Origin: Atrina japonica
Taxonomy: Eukaryota > Mollusca > Bivalvia > Pterioida > Pinnidae
Length of the DNA stretch: 64,000 bases
NCBI GenBank assembly: GCA_030159075.1
Contig: BROG01000005.1
Span: 2,368,001 to 2,432,000, forward strand
Reading direction: 5' to 3'
Translations under genes and position numbers: made by a program
The notes under the pieces: model-generated
Told to the model about the DNA's origin: nothing
The model's input: the letters and a program-made list of their open reading frames with translations, nothing else
Databases searched by the model: none
In this document: positions 49,519 through 63,557 of the stretch, piece after piece
How positions within the stretch are numbered: the stretch's first letter is position 1
Layout: each line of letters opens with the position of its first letter

Positions 49519-52500
49519 CACACACATACATACACATATATATATATACACAGACACACCAAGACGGCATCCTACTGTAGAAGGAAATTATGGACAACAA
49601 CTTACTCTAAAAAGATGTTGTATTGTTGTTTAACGTCCCACTCAAGAATCTTTCAATCATATGAAGACGTCACCAAATGCCTTTGAAGGGCTTCAAATTT
49701 TAACCTATGCTGGGCACTTACGGCCACTAAGCAGTGAGGAGTCTTTAACATGCCAACATCTACTGTGACACAGGACCTTGGTTTTTACTGTCTTATCCAG
49801 AGGGCAGGAAAAGCCAACCACCGTTGTCGAGACTCGAACCATGCTACCCTTTTGTTGTGAATTGAGAAATCTACCCCGGAGCCATGACGGCTCTCCTCTA
49901 GAACGAACAAGGTCCACTCAATGATATACAGCAGTACTGGTTTATTGACAGACAGGTTGTACAATATGTGTAAATGACAAAGATATCTATTTGGTTTTTT
50001 TTTTCATTTTGAAGCAAGTGTTATTGAGTGATGAAGAAAAAAATAAATTCTTATGGAATAAAATGTACTTTAAAAGAAAATGACCCCCCTAAATATCTTC
50101 AACCAAACTTATTACAAACACATTAAACTAACAAAACAAGGATACTTTACCATAAATTAAAACAACAGATTCTTCTATGGAGTGCTGGTAATTAAACTGT
50201 GAATCAAGTAGAGCTCTGTTGATGAATGAACCAAAATATGTACTCTGGTACCAGCCCACATGCAAGTGATCAATGTTGACATGGCGTAAATTTCTCATCA
50301 TCTCCATCTGATAATGGACTGCAATATAATGGTCATTTTCATGAATTGAAATTAAAAGGCAAAAAATAAATAATATATACATGATCTATGCACCTTCTGA
50401 CCTTGTAGATTGTTAGTAAAAGATGAGACTGATAATTTATCTCTTGTAAAGTTGAGTACAAAAGTATTTACAAATTAATTCAGACAAAGTATAAAGATAT
50501 TCAAGAATGTTTAGACACAAATCCCACTAACACAGAAACAGGATAATTTTTATGTTATTATGAATAATGTACCTACTTATCAATCACATACATTTGCCCT
50601 TGAAATAAGGTATAGAAGAAAGATAAATAATCCATACCTTCATCAAAATCATCCTCTTCATTATGACGGGGAAATGGGAAACAGTTTGTAATTTCTAATC
50701 TGTTGTCTACTACCAGTCCAAGAAGTACACCCTGGACTAGGTCAGTGCCACCAGCACCTTCTTCTTGGCAGTGTTTGATAATCTTTAAAACAACCTGAAA
50801 ACAACAACAATTTAATGATTAATTGGTTTATTATCGGTAGTAAATTGTTCTTCTTCCTTCGGGGTTACGAATTTTTCACTGACCCTTTTTCTGACCATAT
50901 CATGATTTTCACTATTTTTTGAATCTCTAAGTAGGTTCTAATATTAATCAATTTCTGTGTGATTGCAACTCCAGTATATTATAGTATTTGTATTGGTAAA
51001 TTTTCATTCATAAAGTTAGAATTTACAGACATTTAAAGGCTTTTTCACCAAGCAAAACAAGCCTTAATCCCCCGCCCCCAAATTCAATCTTTACTTCCAA
51101 TTTTGCTGAAAATACATATAACTTAATACATTTCTTAATCCCCAGTTATTCCACCAAACTTGCAAATTACCATTTCTTGAAAACAGATTTCTTCCTCTAT
51201 AATTCCCCCATTATAATGCCAAACCAGTGGACCACCATCCGCCACAAATTCCTCAGAACAATATCCCATTAATGCATGTTAAATCCCTCAACACTACTTC
51301 AAAACCAGGTGAAAAATCAGGTGTAAGAAAAAACTGTTCAATACAGGATAAGTTATCATTGTTGGATTATCAATGTGCACATAAACTAGATTGATATGCC
51401 GTGTTTGGTATAGTGAGTTGTAAACTTGATATGATATACAACAGCAGGGATTAGAATTTAGATACTTGTAAATGACCTCAACTGAAAAAATGGTAAACCT
51501 AAATTTATTGCAAAACCTGTTATACTGCTAAAATTAAGGAAAACAAAAGCTCATGTTATTTTTCACTTATATTGAGATGTCACCAGCTTTAGATGAAGTT
51601 CTACAAATTTTAGTCTTTGCTATGGATTGATGTCAATGCAGTGAGGGTTCTATAATGTGTCACACCTGCTGTGACAAGGGACCTCGGTTTTAAGTCTCAT
51701 CTGAAAGACCAGTGACTCTCACTTCCTATACCGAGCATTTGACGAAGGAACACCATTTTTAAGACTTTGGTTTGACACGGTACCAGGAATCGAACCCCCC
51801 TAAACTCTTTACCACTGGCACTAGATCACCACAAGTGGTGGACGAAGAAAAAATGAATGATTAAAAAATAACAAGAATATCATGAAACGTAATATATCTG
51901 GTCACAAACGGATGTCATTTATCTTTAATAAGAAGTATTGATCGGCCTACAATAACTATTACTGTATTTGAACCATTAAGCGCCGATGTCCTTAATGGCT
52001 TATAAGCACCCCTCCCCCTTTTTACATTTAATCAAGAATCTTCTCTAGCTGGTTGACAAGGAGATATGGACCTGAAAAACCAATAGTAACATTTAATCTG
52101 TAGTCCCTAGCAACAGAATTATGTTGATAGGTGTCCTCGGTAATAACTAAATCAACTTTACCACTATACCTTATAAATAGAATATTAACTGCTTTACGTC
52201 AATTTGACTACCTATTGGTCCCATTCAGTGTGCACCTTTTTTTCTTGATTTTTTGGGTCGAATATGGTATCATAATTATGATGGTTTAATATCATATATG
52301 GAGACGTCACCAAATGCTGGTCAAGGGCTTCAAATTTTGATTGATGCTCGGCACTTACATCCATTGAGCAGAGACGGTTCTTTAACATGCCAACACCTAC
52401 TGTGACACGGTATCTCCAGTTTTTACTGTCTCATCCAAAAGACAGGAAACCAACCTGCCGCCGGCGGGACTCGATCTCACGAACCTGAGTCAAGAGCGCT

Positions 52501-52907
52501 ACCGACTGAGCCAGGCCGGCTTACCCAGCGTTTCCACAAAAATTACACTATTATATAGCATTATTAACATGTATGTAACAGACAATGTTCTAAAAATAAA
52601 ATATTTTACTGGAGCATATACATACAGTCAGATCTGTACTATATCTTTTTAATTTTGTTTTTTACTTTTTTATATCACAGACTGACATATGCTAGATACT
52701 CACATAATTGTGTATTGACTTGAAACTTTCAGCAGCTACTTTTAATAACTTTGTACGATAAATACAATTTATATTATGGATCATTATTTAGTATATTATG
52801 TATTAATATGTATTATATAAATTTTATCATCATATATAAATGGAATTTACCAATCCATCGATTTGAACGAATTGCACAGGTGCATGAGCCGCACTTCTGG
52901 AAGCCAT
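46550..52907 (-). CDS. EIF3H: Eukaryotic translation initiation factor 3 subunit H (six coding exons)
   Basis: Subunit of the eIF3 complex that binds the 40S ribosome and recruits mRNA during initiation in the cytosol (family knowledge). Exons in transcript order: 52907-52851, 50794-50638, 50318-50151, 48499-48250, 47515-47380, 46771-46550. All are GT/AG and in phase, giving 329 aa against about 352 in human. The shortfall is mostly a shorter N-terminus ([10 protein letters not shown], then VQFVQIDGL). The MPN domain spans about residues 14-150 and includes FPFPRH and [16 protein letters not shown] (83-98). The JAMM metalloprotease pattern is incomplete: after HLH and S97 the expected Asp is F100, so it is a non-catalytic MPN as in all eIF3h. 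A Gln/His/Lys-rich segment lies in exon 5, followed by [18 protein letters not shown] and AGQINSYC. It is head to head with UTP23. Confidence 0.96.
47748..48028. mobile_element. Inverted-repeat element with 5-bp duplication, EIF3H intron 4
   Basis: The element at 47753-48023 (271 bp) starts CAGGCCTTTTTCTGCC and ends CAGAAAAAGGCCTG. ATATC flanks both sides (47748-47752, 48024-48028). It shares interior sequence with 22805-23084 (CAATTTTGGGGAAAATGCC, TATGGTCATGG, GGGACCAAATATCGGCCC). No coding capacity. Confidence 0.65.
48616..48990. repeat. 20-bp minisatellite in EIF3H intron 3
   Basis: About 18 copies of a unit like GATATAGAGGGAGATGTGGT, with GAGGTGCT and GAGGAAGATGTG variants. Confidence 0.92.
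49485..49558. repeat. TA/CA compound microsatellite, EIF3H intron 3
   Basis: A TA run changes to a mixed CACACATACATACACA run and back to TA. Confidence 0.95.
49620..49905 (-). mobile_element. tRNA-derived SINE, family 1, near full length
   Basis: On the minus strand it starts with AGGAGAGCCGTCATGGCTCC, an A-box-like TGGCTCCGGGGTAGA and a B-box-like GGTTCGAGTCTC. It then has the common body (GACAGTAAAAACCAAGGTCC, GTCACAGTAGATGTTGGCAT, AAATTTGAAGCCC) and ends GATTCTTGAGTGGGACGTTA followed by AACAACAATACAA. It is the best preserved family-1 copy here and lies in EIF3H intron 3, in the sense direction of that gene. Confidence 0.8.
51575..51840 (-). mobile_element. tRNA-derived SINE, family 1, EIF3H intron 1
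   Basis: The minus strand shows a B-box-like GGTTCGATTCC near 51790, then AAACCGAGGTCCCTTGTCAC, AGCAGGTGTGACACAT, CCTCACTGCATTGAC and AAAATTTGTAGAACTTCATC. The far 3' tail is missing. Confidence 0.75.
52290..52522 (-). mobile_element. tRNA-derived SINE, family 1, EIF3H intron 1
   Basis: The minus strand begins GCCGGCCTGGCTCAGTCGGT and AGCGCTCTTGACTCAGGTTC, a clear tRNA-like head with A box (TGGCTCAGTCGGTAG) and B box (GATCGAGTCC). It continues through GTGTCACAGTAGGTGTTGGC, TCTCTGCTCAATGG and TGGTGACGTCTCCAT. The head is better conserved than in other copies. Confidence 0.82.
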
Positions 52908-52994
52908 GCTGAAAAGAAATAAAAGCCGGAAATTAGCATCTTCGTCACCTAAACGCTTAACTTCACTATCAGGATTTCGATGCAAATTAAAGTC

Positions 52995-53411
52995 GTACTG
53001 TGGGTGACATGTCGATAGTCCGACGGTCCGATGGTCCGACGGTCCGATAGTCCGACAGTTAAATCTCATGGCTATCAAGAGGATTAAACAGAACAAAAAG
53101 TCACTTAAATATTTGACGCAGTGTCTGCTTTGTCACCACGCAATTTGTAATAACTTTTTAAAAGCCATCTTATTGGGTTCAAACCCATCTTTTCTCCATT
53201 AAATTGGTCAAATTGTAAAGACGGTCATCCCAAACATTTTCCCTATTTTTAAAATAATTCTCTGATTTTGAAAATTAAATTGTGTCGTTATTACAAATTG
53301 CGTGGTGTTTCCTCTGCAGCGAGTTCATCGAAACTTGACGGGAAGCAACTAGTTTTCTACTTATCATCGGACTATCGAACCGTCGGACTATCGGGATGTC
53401 CCCGTACTGTG
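52995..53411. mobile_element. 401-bp MITE with 8-bp target duplication, 5' of EIF3H
   Basis: The element at 53003-53403 has terminal inverted repeats of about 37 bp with five mismatches (left GGTGACATGTCGATAGTCCG, right end mirrored as GGGGACATCCCGATAGTCCG). It is flanked by GTACTGTG at 52995-53002 and 53404-53411. Inside is a perfect 21-bp inverted repeat starting CACCACGCAATTTG (53134-53154) and mirrored at 53287-53307, so the unit could fold into a nested hairpin. An 8-bp duplication is typical of hAT and some Merlin or P-like elements. It has no transposase and lies 96 bp upstream of the EIF3H start codon. Confidence 0.82.
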
Positions 53412-53468
53412 TTGTTTCGTTCAATGTTGATAACAATATAATCGCAATAGAAAGCCTTAATTTAACGA

Positions 53469-53522
53469 GTTATATCAGCGATATATAAAGCTAATATTAG
53501 CTTTATATATCGCTGGTTATAT
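53469..53522. mobile_element. 40-bp perfect palindrome with 7-bp target duplication
   Basis: The left arm CAGCGATATATAAAGCTAAT (53476-53495) is followed immediately by its exact reverse complement (53496-53515). GTTATAT occurs on both sides (53469-53475, 53516-53522) as a direct, not inverted, repeat. It is related to 1944-1967 and 53809-53846. Confidence 0.8.
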
Positions 53523-53801
53523 ATTTATCTATGATACACGGTAGTCTAAAGATAAATATTTAAAGCATTTTCGAATTCGAGGTACTTTAAAGAATCTAAT
53601 AAAGAAATGTAACCAGCACTTTTAAATATATCAAGACTAACAGGCATTACATAATGTAATTATTAATTGTATATATCATTGATGTAATCCATTAGATCAA
53701 GTCTTTTTGACGAATGGGCACATAAGATACACCCCCTCTTAATTTTTCAGCAAGGAGAAACCATGCAGGCATGCATGTCCAGATATAAGAGCCACTTTAC
53801 A

Positions 53802-53853
53802 ATTCTATCAGCGATATATAAAGCTAACATACATTAGCTATCGCTGATTCTAT
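53802..53853. mobile_element. 38-bp near-palindrome with 7-bp target duplication
   Basis: The insert at 53809-53846 begins CAGCGATATATAAAGCTAA and ends ATTAGCTATCGCTG. Compared with the 40-bp copy it has lost about six bases in the right arm and gained a small loop. It is flanked by ATTCTAT directly repeated at 53802-53808 and 53847-53853. Confidence 0.78.
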
Positions 53854-54792
53854 ATATCCATTGTTGCCATAGTGTTACACTTTTGGATTTGTTAATACCA
53901 CTCCGAGCCGACATGAAGCAACTTTGAGTACAATAAATATCGTACAGCATGGACAGCTTGGAAAATGCAGAGATGAGTCCAGGTGTCACAGAGGAGTTTG
54001 GATTCCCTGACGACCGACCATAGTCGCCATGAACCCGTAGTCAACTCTAAATCAAAATAAAGTATGAACAAGTAACTCGACATTTTAGTTACGCAAGACA
54101 AAGACGGCAAGACTTTCACCTGCTCTCATAATGGGTATATCCTTGTACATTTTATCAAAAACTTTCGAATAAGTGACTTAAAATTCTTGTGAACCCAAGT
54201 GAAACATGGTATTTTCATATTTGCAAAATTACTTATGTGAAAGTATCATTATTTGGTTTATGAAGTCAATATTCGTGAAATGATCAGATGTTGAACAAGC
54301 CCTGGCGTGTCAGATGATATGTGGAAAACATAATCACAACATGGATATGCGTATACGTTTGTCTCCCAAATAAGTTGTGTATCGCCCATGTCTATTGATT
54401 GAGTAAACTGTCTAAGAATGAATCTTTGGTACTTGCTTCTGATGGATCTTTAAATTTCTACTTCGTTGGGAAATATCATGTTCTATAAGTATGAAAATTG
54501 GCACCCGATTAATTGATATATTGAAATTGTTACTTAAATAAATCAATAGCTATAGACACAGACCGGAAATTAACAACCATGCTGTACGACAAACGCGATT
54601 ATTTCGGCTTTCCCATCATCAACTTTCCACATTTAATTAGTGATGTCCAGACATCGTCTGTATATGGTGTTTATACATCGAAGATGATCCGATATGACAG
54701 GGCGTGTTCAGGAATATAAATACTTTGTATACAGAGGCAAATTACTCACTGAACGGATATCAGAAATCCAGTTTAATGTCAAAGTTCCGCTT
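53854..54792. other. EIF3H-UTP23 intergenic, no gene recognised
   Basis: AT-rich sequence between the palindromic insertions and the interspersed repeats. Small open frames have no recognisable motif. Confidence 0.3.
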
Positions 54793-55463
54793 AAACAAGA
54801 GGCCCAAGAAGATCTGGCCCAAGAGACCAAGGCCTCAAGAAATCGCTGTTTTAAGAAATTCACCTGAGAACCATCTACAAAAAATTTGTCACCTAATTAC
54901 AAGTAAAACGTACCAAATGAATACAATGTAGGCTGGGGGGGGGCCAAGAGGAACACAAATATTGCTGACAAAGTTGAAAAGAAATTCAAAAATTAATTTT
55001 TTATGAAAAATACAAACTTTATATTTCACTCAGCAAAAATTCTTGCACTGGAAAAAACATTTTTTTTTTGGGACCTATTCGTCCCTGGATTACCCAAGGT
55101 AAAATGAAAACATTAAATGGAGGACATTTGCAAAATCCAAAGTGAATGCAGGGGGGGGGGGGAAAAATACCTGAGTCTTAAAATCATGAAAAAAAATAGA
55201 ATTTGCAAAATTCGCACAAAAACAAAGTCTGAATTACCTAAAAAAAACGCGTCAAAATTAATGAGGAAATTCCAAGTTCAAGTCTGAAAAGACCTAAAAA
55301 CGTCAAAATCATACATCCCTGTAGATCACTCAGAAACAATCCGTTTTTCAATTCATGCAGCGGTTCTGGAGAAGAAGATTTTAAAGTTTACGGACGGACG
55401 CCAGACGACGGACGGGGAGTGATTATATAGCTCAATTGAGCCTTTGGCTCAGGTGAGCTAAAA
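54793..55463 (+). mobile_element. Bivalve-type interspersed repeat (AAACAAGAGGCCC family)
   Basis: Starts AAACAAGAGGCCCAAGA, contains CAATTCATGCAGCGGTTCTG and a GGACGGACGCCAGACGACGG stretch, and ends TTGGCTCAGGTGAGCTAAAA. The same start is found inverted at 57127. This start/end combination is frequent in bivalve genomes (from memory). No coding capacity was seen. Confidence 0.6.
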
Positions 55464-56539
55464 GGTTCACTAACACGACGGTTGTTGAGTCGTCTGTAGC
55501 AATTATGGTGATGATTTATTCTTCACTAATTTCATTTTAATTTGACTATGGACTCGCGTTGGGCGTGGTCGGTCAACAGCGGATGCTTATTCTTTCATGG
55601 CACCTGGTCCCACCCATGGATTTTAAGAGGTCTGTGTTTAACCTATGATCATCAGATTTATATGTTGTCTTTTAAACTTCCTGACTTTTAATACTTTGAT
55701 GTCTGTGATTTTGATATTGGCAGCTAAAGGTGGACAGCTGCATGCTTTCTCTCTGTGTGTGTGTCGAATACGCAAGCTTTCGAGATGTATAACGTTAGTA
55801 TTGATTATTATTCGAGTTCTCTCCAAATCACTTCCAAGCACACGATTGACATCGAGCAAATATATTTTCCAACACATGACGTCTTCTGTTGGTATTATGT
55901 TGTATGCGATACTTGGCACTATGGAGAGCGTTGTTATATCCTAAGGTGACGCCACATCATTTGTTTTATGTATCGACCACCTGATCATTCACACATACAT
56001 GTATTTATTTGTAACTAGTCTTTAACCAAGTTTGCTTTTACATGTACAGTTGTACCCATACAATGATACATTGTGCTGAGCTAAAATTACCAGGTCAGAT
56101 GAATGGGAATGACACTTATTTAGGGTATTTTCTCTAATTGTGTAATGATAAAATTATTTATAAAGACTTAGGTTAAATAATATACTTACTAATGTTTAAA
56201 AGTATGTCGATCTCCTAAAATAAATATCCATTTCAACAGCCTTACAAAATGTAGTTACTTTTCATTTTCACACGTGTGTGATGGCCTACATGTCGGTGTT
56301 AATGTACATTTCGGGATCTACTGTCACCTGAGGCTATGCTGTTTAGCATATCTTGGATTTCTGTTCACAAAATATCAGGAAAAGTTTGTCAAATTCTCCA
56401 AATTTCACCCAACAAAACAAAATAAGGGTTGTAGATAAAGACTTTTTCTTATATGGATCGACATAGGTTGAATGAAATGCCAATCTGGTTTTTGCTTTTC
56501 TGATCACGTATTGTCCATTGTTGGTTAACTTTTCACACT
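55464..56539. other. EIF3H-UTP23 intergenic, unique portion
   Basis: Between two inverted copies of the same interspersed repeat. Overlapping open frames on both strands at 55638-55949 have no recognised motif and are not called. A 5' non-coding exon of UTP23 could lie here, because UTP23's first coding exon has an acceptor-like site just before its ATG. Confidence 0.3.
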
Positions 56540-57127
56540 TTAGACTTCTTCTGCAAAACCACTAAAGGGATTTTGATGGACTTTACAGGAGGCAAGTACT
56601 CAAGGTCCTCTTCCAAGTTTGAGTTTTTCAACCTGATTATTAAATTTAGTTCAGGGGCGGGCAGATTCAGGGTGGGACAAAATATGTCTCAGAGCGTACC
56701 CCATTATCTTCTCCAGAACTGCTGCATGGATTGAAAAACAAATTGCATCTGAGTGATATACATGGAATGGATGTATGATTCAAGTCTAATGTGTTTTAGA
56801 AACTTTGTCATTTTCATATATTTTTTTTATTCCACGTGCACCCCCCGATTCACTATAATGCATTCATTGAGTGTGTTGAACTTGAATTAGTAAAAGAAAT
56901 CCTTCTCTTTGAGAATTTCACTGAAATCTAATTTTCATTTTGTTTGAATTATTCAAGAAAAGAAAGGGAGGTATCTTTCACACTATCAGCTTGTTCTTTG
57001 AAACTGGCAAAAGGATTTGGACAAAAATCTTCAGGAAGGTTAGAAAACATTTATGCCAATGAAAGAGAGGGTGTGCTATGAGGGGGCAAAGTTTAGGAGA
57101 GCGATGTGACCCATGGGCCTCTTGTTT
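56540..57127 (-). mobile_element. Inverted, truncated copy of the AAACAAGAGGCCC repeat
   Basis: Read on the minus strand it starts AAACAAGAGGCCCATGGGTC at 57127 and contains CAATCCATGCAGCAGTTCTG near 56740. The AGGTGAGCTAAAA end is missing. Confidence 0.55.
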
Positions 57128-57359
57128 ATTTTATTATTTTTTTTTTTTAGATGTTTTAATGTTTGCCTGTATTGCTGTCAAGATATGTATTTCACATTGA
57201 GTTTTGTTTATTCCACTAACACTGTTAGTATGGTGGAGGTTTAGCACATCATACTAAAATACGGGAGTCGTGTCCTTTTCACTAACAAAGAATGTTTAAA
57301 ACAACAAAATAATCCAGGTGATTTTTTTTTCTATTTCAGACTGAAAAAAGTGTTCAAAT

Positions 57360-60735
<3,376 letters not shown>

Positions 60736-62415
60736 GAGTTTGACAGTGATCTTAATCTTTGTGTACAGTTGATTTAAGGTCATAAGTTCAGAAGTTTTGA
60801 TTTGGTAGAAGAAGAGTATGAATTCAATTCAGATATTTTTTATTTACTAAGTCAGTGAAGGCATCATTACTCAGTTATGTAATTATGCTCATCGCTAAAC
60901 TAGGAAATATTTGTTTGTGACCAAGTAAAAAGATTACCAGGAGCCTATACTCATACAACATGGGTATTAAATGTTGATGAAGAAAAGATTCGGTCATATA
61001 ATGTAGTCAGTCCCGAAGGTATTTATGTATCTAGTAAGGAAAACTACTCCTGTACAGCCGTCTTTCTGGCTTGAGTGATCAATATACGCCTACCATCAGT
61101 GTAAAAGACTATGTTTGAAAATTCATAGGATATCAAGTAGCCTACAGATAATTGTTTGAAATCTTTTGTTTTGGGCTTAAACTGTTGATATACCATCCGT
61201 GTTAAACATTGAAGATGTGCATCTAGTAATAAATGTTTAACAAAGTAAACAAAACATTTGGTGTATACCTTTATTATGTAAGTCAAAGGTTGGACCAGTT
61301 TTAAATTACGGTAACATTAAAATTTCATTGAAATATCTTTTCTCTTTTTTCATGAAATGGAATTATACCAGAAATAACAGGACATATATAATACAAACTT
61401 CATCATGGCTGATTCATCATACCTAAAACATTATATATCACATGCATTCTTTGAATTGAAAAGATATATGTGTATCTGAATCCAAAATTAATTTAAATAC
61501 CATAAAACAAATAAAAGCTAGATTTGACTATTACCAGTGGTTTGAACTGAAATAAAAATGTATTGGTTAAAACTTGTTGCAGTATACTTCAGATCAAACT
61601 AGTTTATGACTTTTTTCTATGTTTAAATCAGACTTTACTTTTAAACTGCACTTCCTACTTACGATACACCCCCTTTTAAACACTAGAACACTAAAACACC
61701 TAGAACATAACTTATCTCCTGACTCAACCTAAGCCAATTGGGTGTTGATCTCAACCTCAAGTTTGTTACAATTTTATTCATCTTTTCATGTCATTGTGAG
61801 TTACAGATGGGACTAGAAAATGTATCCCATTCACAATTAGAAGTGATGTAGTAGTTTTTTAAAGCCTGTGTTTTGATGTCTTTGTTATTATTGTGCAAAT
61901 ATCTGAGAACTTAAGATTTAAAATAGACTCTTCTTAAGGTTACTAGATATTTGCATAAATAATGATACACCAAACCATACATGCTTGAGGATTTACTAAA
62001 TTTTTGTTCATGAAAAAACAAGATATTCACCTACTAAATATTTCAGAAAAGGTGTTTGAATATGGGGGTTGTATCAAAATAAATAAATGTCCAGTCTGTT
62101 CACACCTGTGCTCTGAATGTATGTTCATTTACTATTTCATATCTAAAACTTCTTTCCCCTTCCGATACAATGATAATTAACAAAATACAACTAGGTCTTA
62201 ATACAGTGAAATAGCATTAAGTTATAATGCTACCTTGATTCTGAGACCTGCAACAAATACTTCCTGTGGTCAGTTTTGTTCAACAGTCCAATCCAATAAA
62301 AATAGTTTCAATCTAGATTTTATTAAATAAATAAAATTCCAATCGTCTTTCCTGAAAAAAATCTGAATAAACTTTGTTTTTTTACTGGACAACTCATCTT
62401 TTGAGGAAGTCAGTA
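60736..62415. other. UTP23 3' flank, no further gene recognised
   Basis: Probably 3' UTR for the first part, with AATAAA at 61228-61233 and 61510-61515 as candidate poly(A) signals. The remainder is AT-rich without a supportable gene. Confidence 0.35.
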
Positions 62416-62590
62416 TAGACCCTTTAGCAGTAACTGCGGTCCTGTGACTTTGGTTGGCAAAATGATACAGATTCCCGGAAAATGACGTCGAGAAACAATC
62501 AGTTACTATAATGACGTCTATGTTTTTGCGAGTATCTGTATCATTTTGCCAACCAAAGTCACAGGACTGCAGTTACTACTAAAGGGTCTA
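62416..62590. mobile_element. 175-bp foldback MITE with long terminal inverted repeats
   Basis: The left arm 62416-62472 starts TAGACCCTTTAGCAGTAACT and the right arm 62534-62590 is its reverse complement with only two mismatches over 57 bp. About 61 bp of loop lies between. TA is present at both extremities, compatible with a TA target. No coding capacity. Confidence 0.85.
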
Positions 62591-63397
62591 TTAGAAATCT
62601 GTCATGTTACACTTGGGTCCGTCATGAACTTGTTATCTGTTCTAGGTAAAAGATGACTAGTCACATGAAAAACAGAAGATGTTACTGTATCCATACAAAA
62701 CACAAAACAATATCCCATATCTAATCTGAGAATAAGTCAACACAGAAATACACACATAGAATCAAATCACATGTAGAACCTAGGTATACACTACAATTGA
62801 TATAACATTTCATGTGCCCAACTTATGTCACAAATAAAAAAAATTGGAAATCATTTGAAAAATGATCTTCATATGACACACAGGGAACAAACTTTACTTC
62901 TGTCGTAAGAAAGATCTCTAAAATCATTATTAGACAATTGTTTAAAAACATGGCAGACACAAAATGTGAACTCCTTCCCTGATATGTAATGACCACAATA
63001 CCCGACAACTGATGAAGACGACCATATGACTATATAAGTGCTTCATGTACAACGGCACATATAGCCTACTGACTAATTAAGCTGCAGCCAACACATAGAT
63101 ATCTGATGGCAATTTATCTGAGAGCAATGTTGTATAAATGATGAAAATTGGCCCTATTTTTGAAATTATTTTTAGAGACAACATCCTTGCATCAAAAGGG
63201 ACCCAAAATCATAAATAGTCATTCATAATGTAGAGAGCTTCAAATAATAATTTACTTTCATCATAGCCTACATATACCCAGATAACTTTTGACACTACAG
63301 TTACAGAATTACAAAATACAAATTTATAGCTTCTGTGCTAGTATGTAGCCTACATCTAATGAATAGAGATTTATACAATAACATGTACAGTTTACCT
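62591..63397. other. Intergenic, nothing recognised
   Basis: AT-rich, no supportable feature. Confidence 0.3.
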
Positions 63398-63557
63398 ATT
63401 ATAACAGTAACTTGATCTGAAGAGATGGATCACGTCTAACTTACAGGCGCAGCTAGTCGGATCAATCAAGAAGCGTTTGCATCTTCTTTCTGACAATTGC
63501 CCCTATCAACGAGAAATGATCTGGCTCTTCAGATCAAGTTACTGTTATAATGATAAA
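63392..63557. mobile_element. 154-bp foldback element
   Basis: A perfect 27-bp inverted repeat, 63398-63424 (starts ATTATAACAGTAACTTGATC) against 63525-63551. If the element proper starts CAG and ends CTG, it is flanked by TTATAA on both sides; this is palindromic and can be read as a target duplication. No coding capacity. Confidence 0.75.

Noticed and set aside
46550..52907. EIF3H as an active JAMM deubiquitinase-type protein (COPS5/PSMD14 relatives)
   Set aside because: The HxH...S...D metal site is incomplete (Phe in place of Asp after S97), and full-length similarity is to eIF3h.
52908..53096. In-frame N-terminal extension of EIF3H upstream of MASRS
   Set aside because: The frame stays open into the inverted repeat of the MITE, and the extension has no similarity to eIF3h. 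The MASR start matches the family and has good context.
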